DNA from: a virus
Direction: 5' to 3' (one strand)
Virus record (IMG/VR): IMGVR_UViG_3300044641_001047
Span: 1 to 64,000 of that record
Length of the DNA stretch: 64,000 nt
Shown here: positions 17,301 through 27,800 of the stretch, in pieces
Numbering within the stretch: position 1 is the stretch's first letter
Layout of the letters: the number at the start of each line of letters is the position of its first letter
Position numbers and translations under genes: made by a program
Notes under the pieces: model-generated
The model's database searches: none
The model's input: only the letters and a program-made list of their open reading frames with translations
What the model was told of the DNA's origin: nothing

Positions 17301-20300
17301 TTATCTAATCCAATCTCCTTATCTACACTTTCCATATCCCGTCGAATCTTCTCTTCGATGGCATTGTGGTAGATTTGAGTCATTACATCTCCGACAACTT
17401 CTACAGAACCTTCTAGACCTGAGTTATAGTAATAGAGTCCAGCAGGATCTACGTTAGCAATAGAGTTTTTCTTAGCCTGTCTGTTAAAGATTACATCACT
17501 TGTACCTTTAGGATCAGGTATTATCTGTGGGAATCTTAGTTTAGAAGAGTCTTGTTTAATGATTACAACGTCTTCCATCATACCAGGTCTGTACCTTTCT
17601 ACCTCTTGTCCATTCTCATAAACAATCTCAGTATTCTTTGACAGATTGTAAGGCTCAGTCTTTAAACTCTTCTTAGTACTGAATGCATTAAATACATGGA
17701 CAGGCTGCAGATCATTTCTTCCTGCATAAGCCCCAGACAACTCCATACGTTGTCTTACATCATCCATGATTGGGAAGCTTCTTGTATAATCTTCTACAAG
17801 TGGGAAGTAGGCATTCTTCTGAATCTCTGTCAGAAGTACTCCACCTACACTTTTAACATCTTCATAGTAAGGCTTAAGAGGTTTAATGATTACAGGATCT
17901 CCAGCTTTCATTCCTTTAGGGACAAAGTTTTCTTGATATACAATACCTCCAATACTTCCTCTTTTCTTATATGCTCTGAATGCTTCTATCTCATTTTCTC
18001 CCCACTCTCCTAATCCTTCAGCTATGTATCGATACATATCAATACTGATAATAGCCAGACCATCGGTATCTTCAAAGGTGCCAGGGTTATAGCCTAGCAT
18101 GAATGCTATGTCATCATCTGTATATGGGTCTCCAGTCTTAGGGTTAATTATAGATTTAAGTTTTCCCATAGTACGAGATACATACGATTTTGAAAACTCT
18201 TCTATTGCTTTAGTTATATTACCCCTTGGGTCAAGGAATGTAGATTCATTGAATTCTGGGATCATACCATACTCTTCAACTCCGTCAGCTGGTTTTACTC
18301 CGAGTGTACCTCTGATAGCAGTCAATGTACCTGGAGTTCCAAGTAGTCGTTGACGTTTAGTAAAGGCATCTAGAGAAGCAAAAGCAGCTCTGTTACCACG
18401 AGTAAGCTTTATAATTTCTGCAGTCCCTACATCCTCATGAATAATAAACTCTTTTAGAAGACCTTTTATTGTAAGGACTTTCTTCATCACAGCAGTATCT
18501 TCTTTACTCAGTCCTTCCAAAGCTTCTGCTTCATCAGCTTCCTTTAACTTTGAAAACCTTTTAGCTTCTTTAAGATCTACATCCCCATATCTTCCAGACT
18601 GTATAATCTTTTTTGCCATTACTTCTGCAGCTTGATCGTAGAATAGAGTAAGATTTGAAATCATCTGTGACATTAAATTCTCAAACTGCTTTAAATCTCC
18701 AGTAGGAGTTTCACCAGCTTTTTTAACTTTAATGTAATCTTCTACATAGTCAGACATTTTCATCTGAACCCCATTAGATTTAATCATATAGTCCTGGACA
18801 ATCCTTTCACCAGTCTTACTATTAATTCCATCTAATTGCATGTACTTACCTGACCCGTCTATACCAAGCATTTTACCTGTATGATAATCAATAGCTTTAG
18901 TAGCATTTGGATCATCAATAGTCCTTTGAGCTTGTCTGATTCTCAATAGGTCTTGAAGAATCATATCTCTAAATACCAGAGAATTAGTCTTATAGTCTAG
19001 TTTAGTGTTACCATGGCCTCTAAGTCTAGGCATAAGCATAAACTCTAGATCCTCACGGTCTGCTTGAGTTGGAATAGCACAATAGAAATAATCTTCTTTT
19101 CCATTATTTATAAAGTGATACAGCCTTGTAAATATGTGGTCAATAGTATTGAAGTTTCCATATGCTTCTCCCTCTGCCTCATCAGCTCTTTTGATTACGT
19201 CTGCACTTACAGTACGTAGATCACTGAGATATTGAGGGTTTAGGATCATATGTCTATAGATCATACTATATCCATCCGTACCACTTTTATGATCATGAAT
19301 GTGAAATGGGTCAGTCTTTTGCAACTTAAGTGCATTCTCCCCATTCTTCTCTACATCGGTTTTAATATTAATAATTATGTCGTCAACAGGAGTTCTATGT
19401 TGAATAGGCCATATAGCCTTCCCTTCTCCATTAACGTGGCTCTCTGCAGAGTTAGACATAAACAGTGGGGCCAAGCTTCCTAGGAACTTTACACCAGATT
19501 TCTCTGTATCAAAGAATGGTGTTATATCCTTTTTAGTGTCTCCAAAAAGAGGAACCCCTTTAGAGTCTGTCTCAACTTCAACAAAAGAACTAATTATCGA
19601 GTAAAGACCAGAGTTTTCTACGATATAATCGAAGAGGCCTTTACCATTTAATTTTTCAAGACCCTTTTTCTTCTGCCTTACATACATACCTGCACTCATA
19701 AGACTCTGCAGGTTGTCAATTGTCTCATCTATATTGTAGTCATTCCCAAAGTTAATTCCTAAATTCCATAAAGTGTTAGCTAAAGCTATCACTGCTACTG
19801 ATGGCTCCCCTTCTTTACTAGGAAGAAAGTCTTTGTCCTGACTTGATCTCTTCTTACGAATCTCTGAAAGAGTTTTAAATGACTCTTTTACTGCTTCAAG
19901 TTTACTTTTATTTACAGTAAATGTAGATTTATCTTCTCCCTGTTCATTTTCTTCTACATTTTTATTGTATAGGGCTCTACTTTCAGAGTTTTCAATTGCC
20001 TGCCCATCTACTTGTATTGCATTATTTCTCCATTTTCTTACAGCTTTCTGCTCTGTAGTAGTAACATTAGAGTCAAAGATTTTACTCTTCTTCCCCATAA
20101 TTACAATATGTGTCTTATTTACTGTAGTAGCAAAGTTGCTGAACAGTGCAGACTTCTCCTTAGGACTCATTCTTCTTATGCCACGAGCAATAGATTTATA
20201 GTCATCTCTATGCAGGGCAAAGTTTTCAAGCTTTATCATCATTTCCTCAAACGTCCCTGTATCTGACCACAGTTCTAATAGCTGCTTGTATACAAAATTA

Positions 20301-21823
20301 GGATCATGGTATTTAGGACGATTGCTAAATATTGCATTCTTCTTTTCTGTTGTGATAACTTTCCCACCAGACTGCACTGTCTCTGTAATAGGGAAACGAC
20401 GTAGCATTATCTTGACAGCTTGAGATAATCTTTCTTTGTGAGGTCTCTCAATTCTTTGCTGATTATGCAAGTGCTCTTGAGCTTCTTTGGCATCCAGCTC
20501 TCTAATTTCATCGTCCCCTTCTTCAATGTCTACAAGGGTGACTTTTCCACTTTTGATTATATAGCCATAGTTTCTGAGGTTTCTTTCAACCTCATCTCTC
20601 CATGCTCTGGTTATTACGTTGCCTGTCTTAGCCTCATACTTACCCCTCCAGTTATCAATAACTTTGTAGATATACTCTCGAATCTGTCTTTGGTTCTTTG
20701 CAGCAGCCAGATCTTCTTCTGACATACCTTCTACAATTGGAGGGAAGTTGTTTAACTTAAGTCCAAACTTAGCTTTGTGCTCTTTAAAAACTTTAGCAGC
20801 CTCATCCATCTTATCTTTGAACTCAGGCCTCTTAGTATTCTCATAAGCAATTCTGTACTTATTGTATTCTTTTTCTAAAGTAAGTGCCTCTCTGAGTGGA
20901 GTGATATCTTTTCCCTTAGCTTCTCTTCCATCCTTGTATCTATAAAGATGGCTAAGCAATCCATGTACAATAGTTCCAGCAGTTTTATTATCCCCAAGTA
21001 TGAGATTGATATCTGGGTTCTTCCAGTTTTGAATATCCTGAACCACCATATCAGAGATACCTTCTATGATCTCCTCTACAACTTCAGATGGCATTCCCTG
21101 TACGTGCATTTCAGGACTAATGTCACTCTTCATAAGCTCAGGGTTACGAAGAATCTTTCTCCCCAAAAGGTCGTAGTTGGTTTTGCTATTTCTAAGAAGA
21201 GAGTAAGTCTGCTTAAGAGTTACATTATCTGTAAGCATAGCTTTTATGAAATCAAATAGGTCACTAAACCACTGCTTAATCTTCTGTGGAATAGTCTTAC
21301 TGCTTTCTCCCTCTGTAAGCATGTGCATTCTGAATCCTTCAGCCATCTTCTCCTCGAGTACAAGGTTGTAGGCTTCTTCATCAGATATATCGGGGAACTG
21401 ATTCTTTCTAGCTGTTACTTCTTCATCGGTTGGCTTACCAAATTCTCTCGATGTCTCAGCATATAGGAGAGATCTCTGAGCATCAGACAGCATTGTACGG
21501 AACATCAAGTGATATCCCTCGTGGAACTCAGCACCAACCTCTGCAGCCTTCCATACATTAATTGCCCCGTTGGTTACGTGGCCATGCACAATTCTGTTAC
21601 CAATTTGCTTTATGTAGTCGTAATAAAATATTTTATCCTCACCAAAGGTGTTTTTAACCCATGCAGTAGCTTTTTCTCTTCCTATACTTTCTGGAGTTTG
21701 GCCATAAAATTCAAGGGGCACTTCTCCGTTATATATACTCCATAGAGTATACGGATTTTCTACACCAGATTCTACCAGCTCTTTCCATTCAGGAAGACTT
21801 TCAATAGGACAAGATATACCCAT
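14375..21823 (-). CDS. Giant crAss-type virion RNA polymerase with N-terminal HExxH site
   Basis: This 2482-aa protein contains LMGSDFDVDKMFLLFPE with D1727, D1729 and D1731. That matches the D-x-D-x-D metal-binding loop of the single-chain, two-barrel RNA polymerases of crAss-like phages (characterised for phage phi14:2 gp66), which enter the host with the DNA and transcribe early genes. Residues 100-111 read FHEGYHLMFRTM; H101-E102-x-x-H105 plus LEEKMAEGF near 156-164 resembles a gluzincin-type metallopeptidase site, suggesting a protease domain at the front of the polymerase. It lies between two other giant proteins with 2- and 10-base gaps. Length exceeds phi14:2 gp66 (about 2180 aa). The polymerase call is strong; the protease activity is inferred. 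Confidence 0.88.
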   Translation of the reverse strand: MGISCPIESLPEWKELVESGVENPYTLWSIYNGEVPLEFYGQTPESIGREKATAWVKNTFGEDKIFYYDYIKQIGNRIVHGHVTNGAINVWKAAEVGAEFHEGYHLMFRTMLSDAQRSLLYAETSREFGKPTDEEVTARKNQFPDISDEEAYNLVLEEKMAEGFRMHMLTEGESSKTIPQKIKQWFSDLFDFIKAMLTDNVTLKQTYSLLRNSKTNYDLLGRKILRNPELMKSDISPEMHVQGMPSEVVEEIIEGISDMVVQDIQNWKNPDINLILGDNKTAGTIVHGLLSHLYRYKDGREAKGKDITPLREALTLEKEYNKYRIAYENTKRPEFKDKMDEAAKVFKEHKAKFGLKLNNFPPIVEGMSEEDLAAAKNQRQIREYIYKVIDNWRGKYEAKTGNVITRAWRDEVERNLRNYGYIIKSGKVTLVDIEEGDDEIRELDAKEAQEHLHNQQRIERPHKERLSQAVKIMLRRFPITETVQSGGKVITTEKKNAIFSNRPKYHDPNFVYKQLLELWSDTGTFEEMMIKLENFALHRDDYKSIARGIRRMSPKEKSALFSNFATTVNKTHIVIMGKKSKIFDSNVTTTEQKAVRKWRNNAIQVDGQAIENSESRALYNKNVEENEQGEDKSTFTVNKSKLEAVKESFKTLSEIRKKRSSQDKDFLPSKEGEPSVAVIALANTLWNLGINFGNDYNIDETIDNLQSLMSAGMYVRQKKKGLEKLNGKGLFDYIVENSGLYSIISSFVEVETDSKGVPLFGDTKKDITPFFDTEKSGVKFLGSLAPLFMSNSAESHVNGEGKAIWPIQHRTPVDDIIINIKTDVEKNGENALKLQKTDPFHIHDHKSGTDGYSMIYRHMILNPQYLSDLRTVSADVIKRADEAEGEAYGNFNTIDHIFTRLYHFINNGKEDYFYCAIPTQADREDLEFMLMPRLRGHGNTKLDYKTNSLVFRDMILQDLLRIRQAQRTIDDPNATKAIDYHTGKMLGIDGSGKYMQLDGINSKTGERIVQDYMIKSNGVQMKMSDYVEDYIKVKKAGETPTGDLKQFENLMSQMISNLTLFYDQAAEVMAKKIIQSGRYGDVDLKEAKRFSKLKEADEAEALEGLSKEDTAVMKKVLTIKGLLKEFIIHEDVGTAEIIKLTRGNRAAFASLDAFTKRQRLLGTPGTLTAIRGTLGVKPADGVEEYGMIPEFNESTFLDPRGNITKAIEEFSKSYVSRTMGKLKSIINPKTGDPYTDDDIAFMLGYNPGTFEDTDGLAIISIDMYRYIAEGLGEWGENEIEAFRAYKKRGSIGGIVYQENFVPKGMKAGDPVIIKPLKPYYEDVKSVGGVLLTEIQKNAYFPLVEDYTRSFPIMDDVRQRMELSGAYAGRNDLQPVHVFNAFSTKKSLKTEPYNLSKNTEIVYENGQEVERYRPGMMEDVVIIKQDSSKLRFPQIIPDPKGTSDVIFNRQAKKNSIANVDPAGLYYYNSGLEGSVEVVGDVMTQIYHNAIEEKIRRDMESVDKEIGLDKFRKAIANLVEGHKVKGKVNISHLKSSEDFINAKLELLKNIRTILEKQAIERDMSQNYLDALDITIDPDTLIPRFAIPLDYPVFGKKFQSALLSIYNNNVFKQRLSGTEAVQTAALGGFETNETLKFLEIEDDPNNTKYGVRLAHAEIMIRADVLRKFNLPEGEINLDNIPEELRRIIGYRIPNQDKASMVILKIKAVLPDNYAKAIVVPPQLVKLMGSDFDVDKMFLLFPEVSMKDGVMVKESANYAELASNPELVTKLNEKQLNNIFIDTMEAVLSSPIHFSETLSPLDTAALGNIKDSILEKMPDLEDIPMFTGGMYHTNSAVRNLLGNKLRGKWSNALAGRNVAQHLDINLFDSFAVKIAGEKINTKFLTQVDNPFAAYDHLEFTDKIISRYLNAAVDASKNPFHYIINDNEVTFPVEVLWINFYGDTELMHFFLNQPIIRDFVNIMSDKYNNNLAMVNNGYRQAAALHGINPETEIANNYKRIERTTAMSREDIMNFTLPPAVALRNFMKMYSGGRQIVEMFKVITPDSMDGLNRVEAMQAYMERMEKFANPKDGFVDNAPIALYGRNMSESIIEQVLDEDSPYGLQRGYYKMISETLGVASILFPMTLSSEFIGFKNTLRKIAAPPTNTFTSDQHRDINSAIIFTILTRQDSPLKAFFGKGYSDENYRTSKNKSTLLKQMSMILKKYPKLAGNEFFVKITEDPDNKNSKTFRSLQFDAQQQYTVNEKDRIINDLTDMLYRPEKFLPRLRKGATEKEIAERKKGVEDIKTLGNKLAMHTLIANGFKQTPFNFADLLPPRFLTQPMDRTAEDLEPISISDYLHEQAMKMANGRYFEGEDMLRFLRIFGEMRPGGSNLLQRKNFDEVGKPDKEIDINLEEYSSIPSALVVRTKTDSDVYILGSISKDGKIGKYMVLGKTTNEKKHLVGGATLYPRVVGKSKPIDSVIEKLDVFLDNTMDEEKKGDITQICML

Positions 21824-21825
21824 GT

Positions 21826-24800
21826 TTATTTTTTCTTTTTATTACAAAGTTTATTTACAACTTCCTCTTGTATTTTTTTAGCTTCTTTTTCATTAATATC
21901 TATATCCAACATTTGTTTTACAAAAAATACAAAAGAGGCATTGTCCATAGCACCCATTTGAATTATTTGAGCTTTTAATTGAGCAGCACCATCACCCGAT
22001 GGGCCATTTGAAGCTTTTGCAGATATTATAGATTTTGCAATATTATCCTTAGTAATCTCACCTCCGTCCTCAGTTGAAGTATCTTCATCCTCATCTTCAT
22101 CTTCTTCAACTTCTCTTACCTTCTTAGTAATATTCTTTACAGGACTCTTCTTTTTAGAGTGGTTGGCAATAGCTGGATCGGAGCTTTTCTTAGCCTCTTT
22201 GTAGGCAAAGCTTACTTTTTTGTCTAGTACGTCTCCAAAATTAAGATTCAAAGTAAACTTCTTTTCTACAAAGTTACTAACTTTTAAGATAGTTCCATCA
22301 TCATCATACCTTAAAGGTATAAGTAAGGTACTTCCTTTTCTAACCATTGTAGATACATTGTTCTGTTTAGCATGCCCGTTGAACATATAAGCATAAACAC
22401 TTAGCTGTGCACCATGCTGGTCTCTCTTTGATCTACCATACTTAGTCTCCTCGTAGTTTTCAAGTCCAGAAGCTGTAAGAGTTTTTATATCATATATACG
22501 GTACTCCCCTTTTCTATCCTTAGTAAGAATGTCAAAGGTTCCAGCTATGTTTGGGTAGTTAGGATCAGTGTTGTATACAACCATCTCTACAGCAATTACT
22601 GTTTCTCCTCTTCCCCTTAGCATGCTTTGGATAGCTTTAGCTTGAGTTATAAGGTCGAGATAAGCTACTGAGGACACACCAGCTGGTTTAGTAGCAGGCT
22701 TACCCATAAGTAGGTTTTCAACTAAAGAGTGTACTAACTTACCAGCAGATGATGAGGCTTTCTGAGTTTCAGCAGATCCAGTAAATGGTTCTGATGTCAT
22801 CTTGGATGCCCTTTCGTATTCCTCCCCATTGATAATGTAATGAGTTTCCTCCCCTGTCACGGGATCTTTTTTCATTTCTTCACGGTGTTGATTCTTCTTT
22901 ATATCAGTAAGAATCTCTACCATAGGATCCCCTTTCTCCTCTTCTACCTCAGCAATAGTTCCACTAAGTCCTTGGCTTTTAATCTTTTTGCCAACAACTA
23001 CTTTTTCGTCATCTTCTTCTGTCTCTACAGTTTTAGTTCTTCTACGATTGATAGCCTTTTCCAGAGAGCTTGAATTGCTATCAGTATCTTCTTGTTCTTC
23101 TTCCTCTTCCTCCTCTATTCTCTTAGCTACTTCTCCAATTTCGTCATCATCTAGCAAAGCATTAGTAGAGTCAACTTGGTTGTCCTCCTCATCCATATCG
23201 GATTCGTTTGTATAATCCTCCTGCTCTTTAACTAAAGGTTCTTGTTTGGTAATCTTAGCTTTAGTTACTGTTCTAGAAGTTGTTGGCTTTTCATTTTCTG
23301 CAGCCTGTGCCTTGAATCCTTTTTCATCTGTAATCTCCCCAAAGTTCATCACCACATCAAAGTATGGGGAGAATGTTTTAGGGTTAAGATACACATCAGA
23401 GCTAAGTATACCTGAGTGTCCCTGATCTTTTTCCATATCAGAGATTTCATCAGGGTGAGTTAAATAGTCTAAGTAAGAAGCATATACTAAGCCAGTTACT
23501 TTACTTTCGTATTCGGGGTTTTCAGTTAGAAGGTTAATATCTACTTGATACCTTCTCTTCATTATAGCCTCTTTAAATGCAGAAGCTATTGATCCCATAT
23601 GAGCAGTCCAGTCACTTCTTCCTTCTATTGGTTCAAAGTTTAGACCTCCTTCTTCACCTCTTACTGCTTCTACAAATTGGAATTTAACAAAGCTATCAGG
23701 TTCAGTTAAAGCTAGAGCTAATTGGTCAGAGCTAATAGTAATATAAGTTTCTGCAGAAGGTAGCCAGAAGGTATAGCCTCTTGGAGCTTCTGGGTCAGAC
23801 TTCTCACCATATACTTGTTCAAAAATTAGGTTCCTATTTGCATCATCAATAGCAGCTTCTGCAACTTCGTTGAAACCTACAATCTCTGCTACATCTCCAG
23901 CTCTATCATCTGTAATAGCTTCTACTACTGCATTGTATCCAACCTCAGTCATTTTCTTGGTAGTAGCCCTTATATAAGACAGATCTCCATTTGGGGTACG
24001 AACCAAGATTGCCACTTTACCTAAGTCAGCAGTTGACAATCGTGACAGCAAGTCACCTGGGATTGTTTCATCCTCTTTAAGAACATCCCCTCGGTTTGTC
24101 ACCTCCCACTTTGGTTCTTTTTTGTAGGTTCTAGCAACAAGCAATGTAGGGGTATAAAGTATATTCCCATCTTCATCTACTGGGACAGGATCAAAGAAGA
24201 ATACATTGCCATCCTCAGTCGCTGCATTAGCAATGTTCTGAGAGTCTACATATTTATTAGTAAGAATGGTTGTAGGAATTTTGCCGTTATCCCAAAGATT
24301 GTAGATAGTCTCCCTATCCATAGATCTGCTAGGATTAGAAGGGTTATAACCTTCAAGCAATCCAACTCTTTTAAATCCATCTTTTGTTCTAACTGCTACA
24401 AATATTGGAATGTTTTTCCAGTATTCTGACTCAGATACATTTGGATTATTTTTTACAAATTTCTGCCACCACTCAGTTTCTGGATTAACTTCAAATCGTA
24501 CTTCTGCACCATTTTCTACTATGTCAGAATCAGTCAATAGCTCAGGGAAAATTTGAATTGGAACCCATTTACCATTTTTTAATTCAAACTGTTGTCTTCC
24601 ATCTTTGCCATTAGTTCCATAGTAAGAACTATTAGGAATCGGAGTACCATCCTCGTCAACAAGAATATTATCATAACCGTTAGCATACTCATGTTGGGTT
24701 TTAATTACTGCGATGCTACTCTGGTTCTCTGAATTTTTAACTTCTTCATGAACCGTTTTCTTTCTAAATTGAATGTTACCCTCATCCTCTTCTGGATCTG

Positions 24801-27800
24801 AATCATCAGGCGTCTCTTCTTCTTCCGTTTCAAAACTTTTTGAATTGAATATATCTTGTGTTTCTCCAGTTTCTATGAATACTGGGTTGTCAATTATTTC
24901 AGGGAGTAATGGTGCTACTTCATTTACGTCCACTGTTTCGCCTTCAGGTACTTGAACAGCTCCTTGATTCGTTGTTCCAGATCCTTGTTCTTGAGCAAGT
25001 TGCGAAGCTCTTTGGGAGTCTTGTACATCTTTGCTAGCTTGACTTGATTTTCTATATTCATACTCTTCGGTTAACTTGTTTTTATGACTCTGTTGAATTT
25101 CTCTTTCAGCTCTTGCAACTTCTAAATCTTTTGTAAGCTTTTCAATCTTTTCTCCGTTTACAGGAGAAGCCATTCCTAGTTTTATACTTGCATCTAATGC
25201 TGCAATTTGCTGCTCAAGCCCTATAATAGTTTCGTTTGCAAGATCGATTAAAAGTTCAGCTTCCCCAATTTTATTTTTAATTTCATTCTCAGCTTCCTCA
25301 GACATTTGACCACCTTGATCTTCCGTAGGTTCACTAACAGGAGACAACTGTGTTCTTTTAAAGTAATCTTTAGTTATGGCTTGGAATGCTTTAAGAGTTG
25401 TAGAATACATTGCTCTTGCTCTCTGCACATCTGGATCTTGGTTCATTTCGGCCATGGTCTTACCCTGCCTCATGAACTTCTCCTTAGCCATATTATAAAC
25501 AGAAAGGATGTCAAGAAGATGAGTTCTATGACTATCCATCAACTTCTGTAAAGCTTTATCAGTTATAACATTAGGATCGTACTTAGCCTTACTTCTTAAT
25601 GCCTCAGATAAATTTTGCAATGCATTAAGTCTAGATTGAATCTGCTTTCTAAGTTCTACTTCACTAAGTCCTAAGCTTTCTATAGTTCCTTGAGACTGAT
25701 AAGCCATCAGGATTATCTCTGCAAGTTCTTTTGCAACAGTATCTTTAAACTCAACTGTTTGGTTTTGCTCATTGTGCAGTACTACTTGAGATACTATAAT
25801 AGAACCTGTAAGAGCACTAGCGGGTTTATATTCTGTTATACCCTCTGTCTTAATATCTTCTAGCATCTGTGGATAAGATGCAGCATGCCTATCTATTGTC
25901 TCATCGGATACATTTGCTCTGTTAACTCCTGCTGCGATATCTGCTTTTATTCTTTGTTTAGCTAATTCAGCATTTAAAGGCATTAACTTATACTGAATAT
26001 TAGCACCAGGTATTGCTTTTTTAACAGCCTCTATAAACGGTCTTCTTTTTTCTTTAGTTAAATTGGTGGTATCAAATACCACCTGTTTACCATTCTTCAC
26101 AGCTTCTACTGCTCTTTTAGCAGCTTCAATGTAAATTTCTTTATCTTTAGATTTATCATTTATATCTCCTGTAAACTCAGCTCTCATATCATCAGGAGAA
26201 ATAACTACTAAATTTTCTTGAGGTAAACTTTTTATAAAAGTAGATTTCCCACTTCCAGAAGTTCCTATAGGTAAAATAATATCAGCTTTAGTAGTCGTAG
26301 AGGTGCTGCTTGTTTTAGGTTTAGAAGAAGTAATCTTTTTACCTAATTGTTGTTCTACATGCTTTCCAATTATGTCAACAAATTCATTTGCTAACTGATT
26401 AGTAAGTGCAGCATATCTTTTTTCTACAGCTACAGTTCTTCTATCAGCAGAAGATATATCAGTAGTATTTATTTTACTTAACTCTCCTGCTAAAGGTCTT
26501 AATGCATCTAGTCTTTTTTTATCCTCTTCACTAAGAAAATCAAACTCATTAAGATTTAAGTCTGCTAATACAATTAAATTATCAGCAACTTTTCCCATTG
26601 AAGCTTTAAAAGCATTTAATCTACCTTTAGGCCTAGCTCCTTCATAAAAATCAGATGGCAATACTACTTTAGCATTTCCATAGCCATCTAATCTTTCATT
26701 AAGTCCTTCTATAGGTGTTTTTGTGTTATCATCTGCAGCAGGAGTTTCAGACTGCATGTCCCATTCATAGCCATACCTAATAGCATCTACTGGGTTTTCA
26801 TTAAGGTTCTGATATACTGTCCCGTTAACTCTTATTGTTCTTCCATCGGTACTAAGTAATGCAAAGCTATTTTCATAAACCTTCCCACTTAAATCTGGAT
26901 CTGCTTTCTCATCAGCTTCTTCAGAGAATCCTTTCTTAAGTGCATCTTCTGCTTCTTTCTTAGCAGCTGCTTCAGCAGGAGTTAACTCTCCTTCTTTTAT
27001 ATCTTTCTGCTCAAGACTTTCATTTTTCTTAGCTTCAAGAACAGCAAGTAGTGCTGCAGCTTTAGCAGGAGATTCTTCTTCAATACTTTCAATATCTGCA
27101 ACTAACTCTTCAAGAACCTCCAGTGGGATGTCTTGATAGTCTTTCATGTACTTATCCTCTATAGCCTTAAGCTCTTTATATTTCTTTCTAACCTTAGCTT
27201 TCATTTCAGGACTAAGGTTTTCATGATCTATAAGTTCATCAAGTTCTCTAGTAGAATCTGCATTGTCAACAATTGAGTCAGCTTCTTTATTTGACTTTGC
27301 TACTTTAGCTCGTTGCTCAGCAGCTTGTTTAGCAGCTAGAACAATTTCTCTTTTTTCTGGAGATTTTATCAGCTCGTCAAATGCAGTAGATGCAAGTTCT
27401 CTTGTATATATTCCTGTAATAAAGTCAGCAAGAGCCTTATCAAAGTCCATCTTCTGCAGCTTATCTAAGGTTTCAGATTCTTCTACTGCTGTCCTAAGAG
27501 CTCCAGTTAAACTTTCATTCTCTTTAATATTCTTCTTCTTTGCAGCCTCTTCCGTGGTTGGGTCAGGCTTTGGTTCCCCTTCTTTCTTCTCTTGCTCCTC
27601 TACATCACTAACACTTACGTCAACCAAAGATTTAGGGAGAACTAGATTACCCTGTGCATCTGCTGTTATTTGGTTTCTTTTTATTAGAGTTACAAGTTTA
27701 TTTCTGTCAAAATTTTTAAGAGCTGGAGATAGAGATACTAGTTTTTCATATGCATCGTTAATCTCCTCATCTCTAGTCTCCATACTAATCATGTTAGTAA

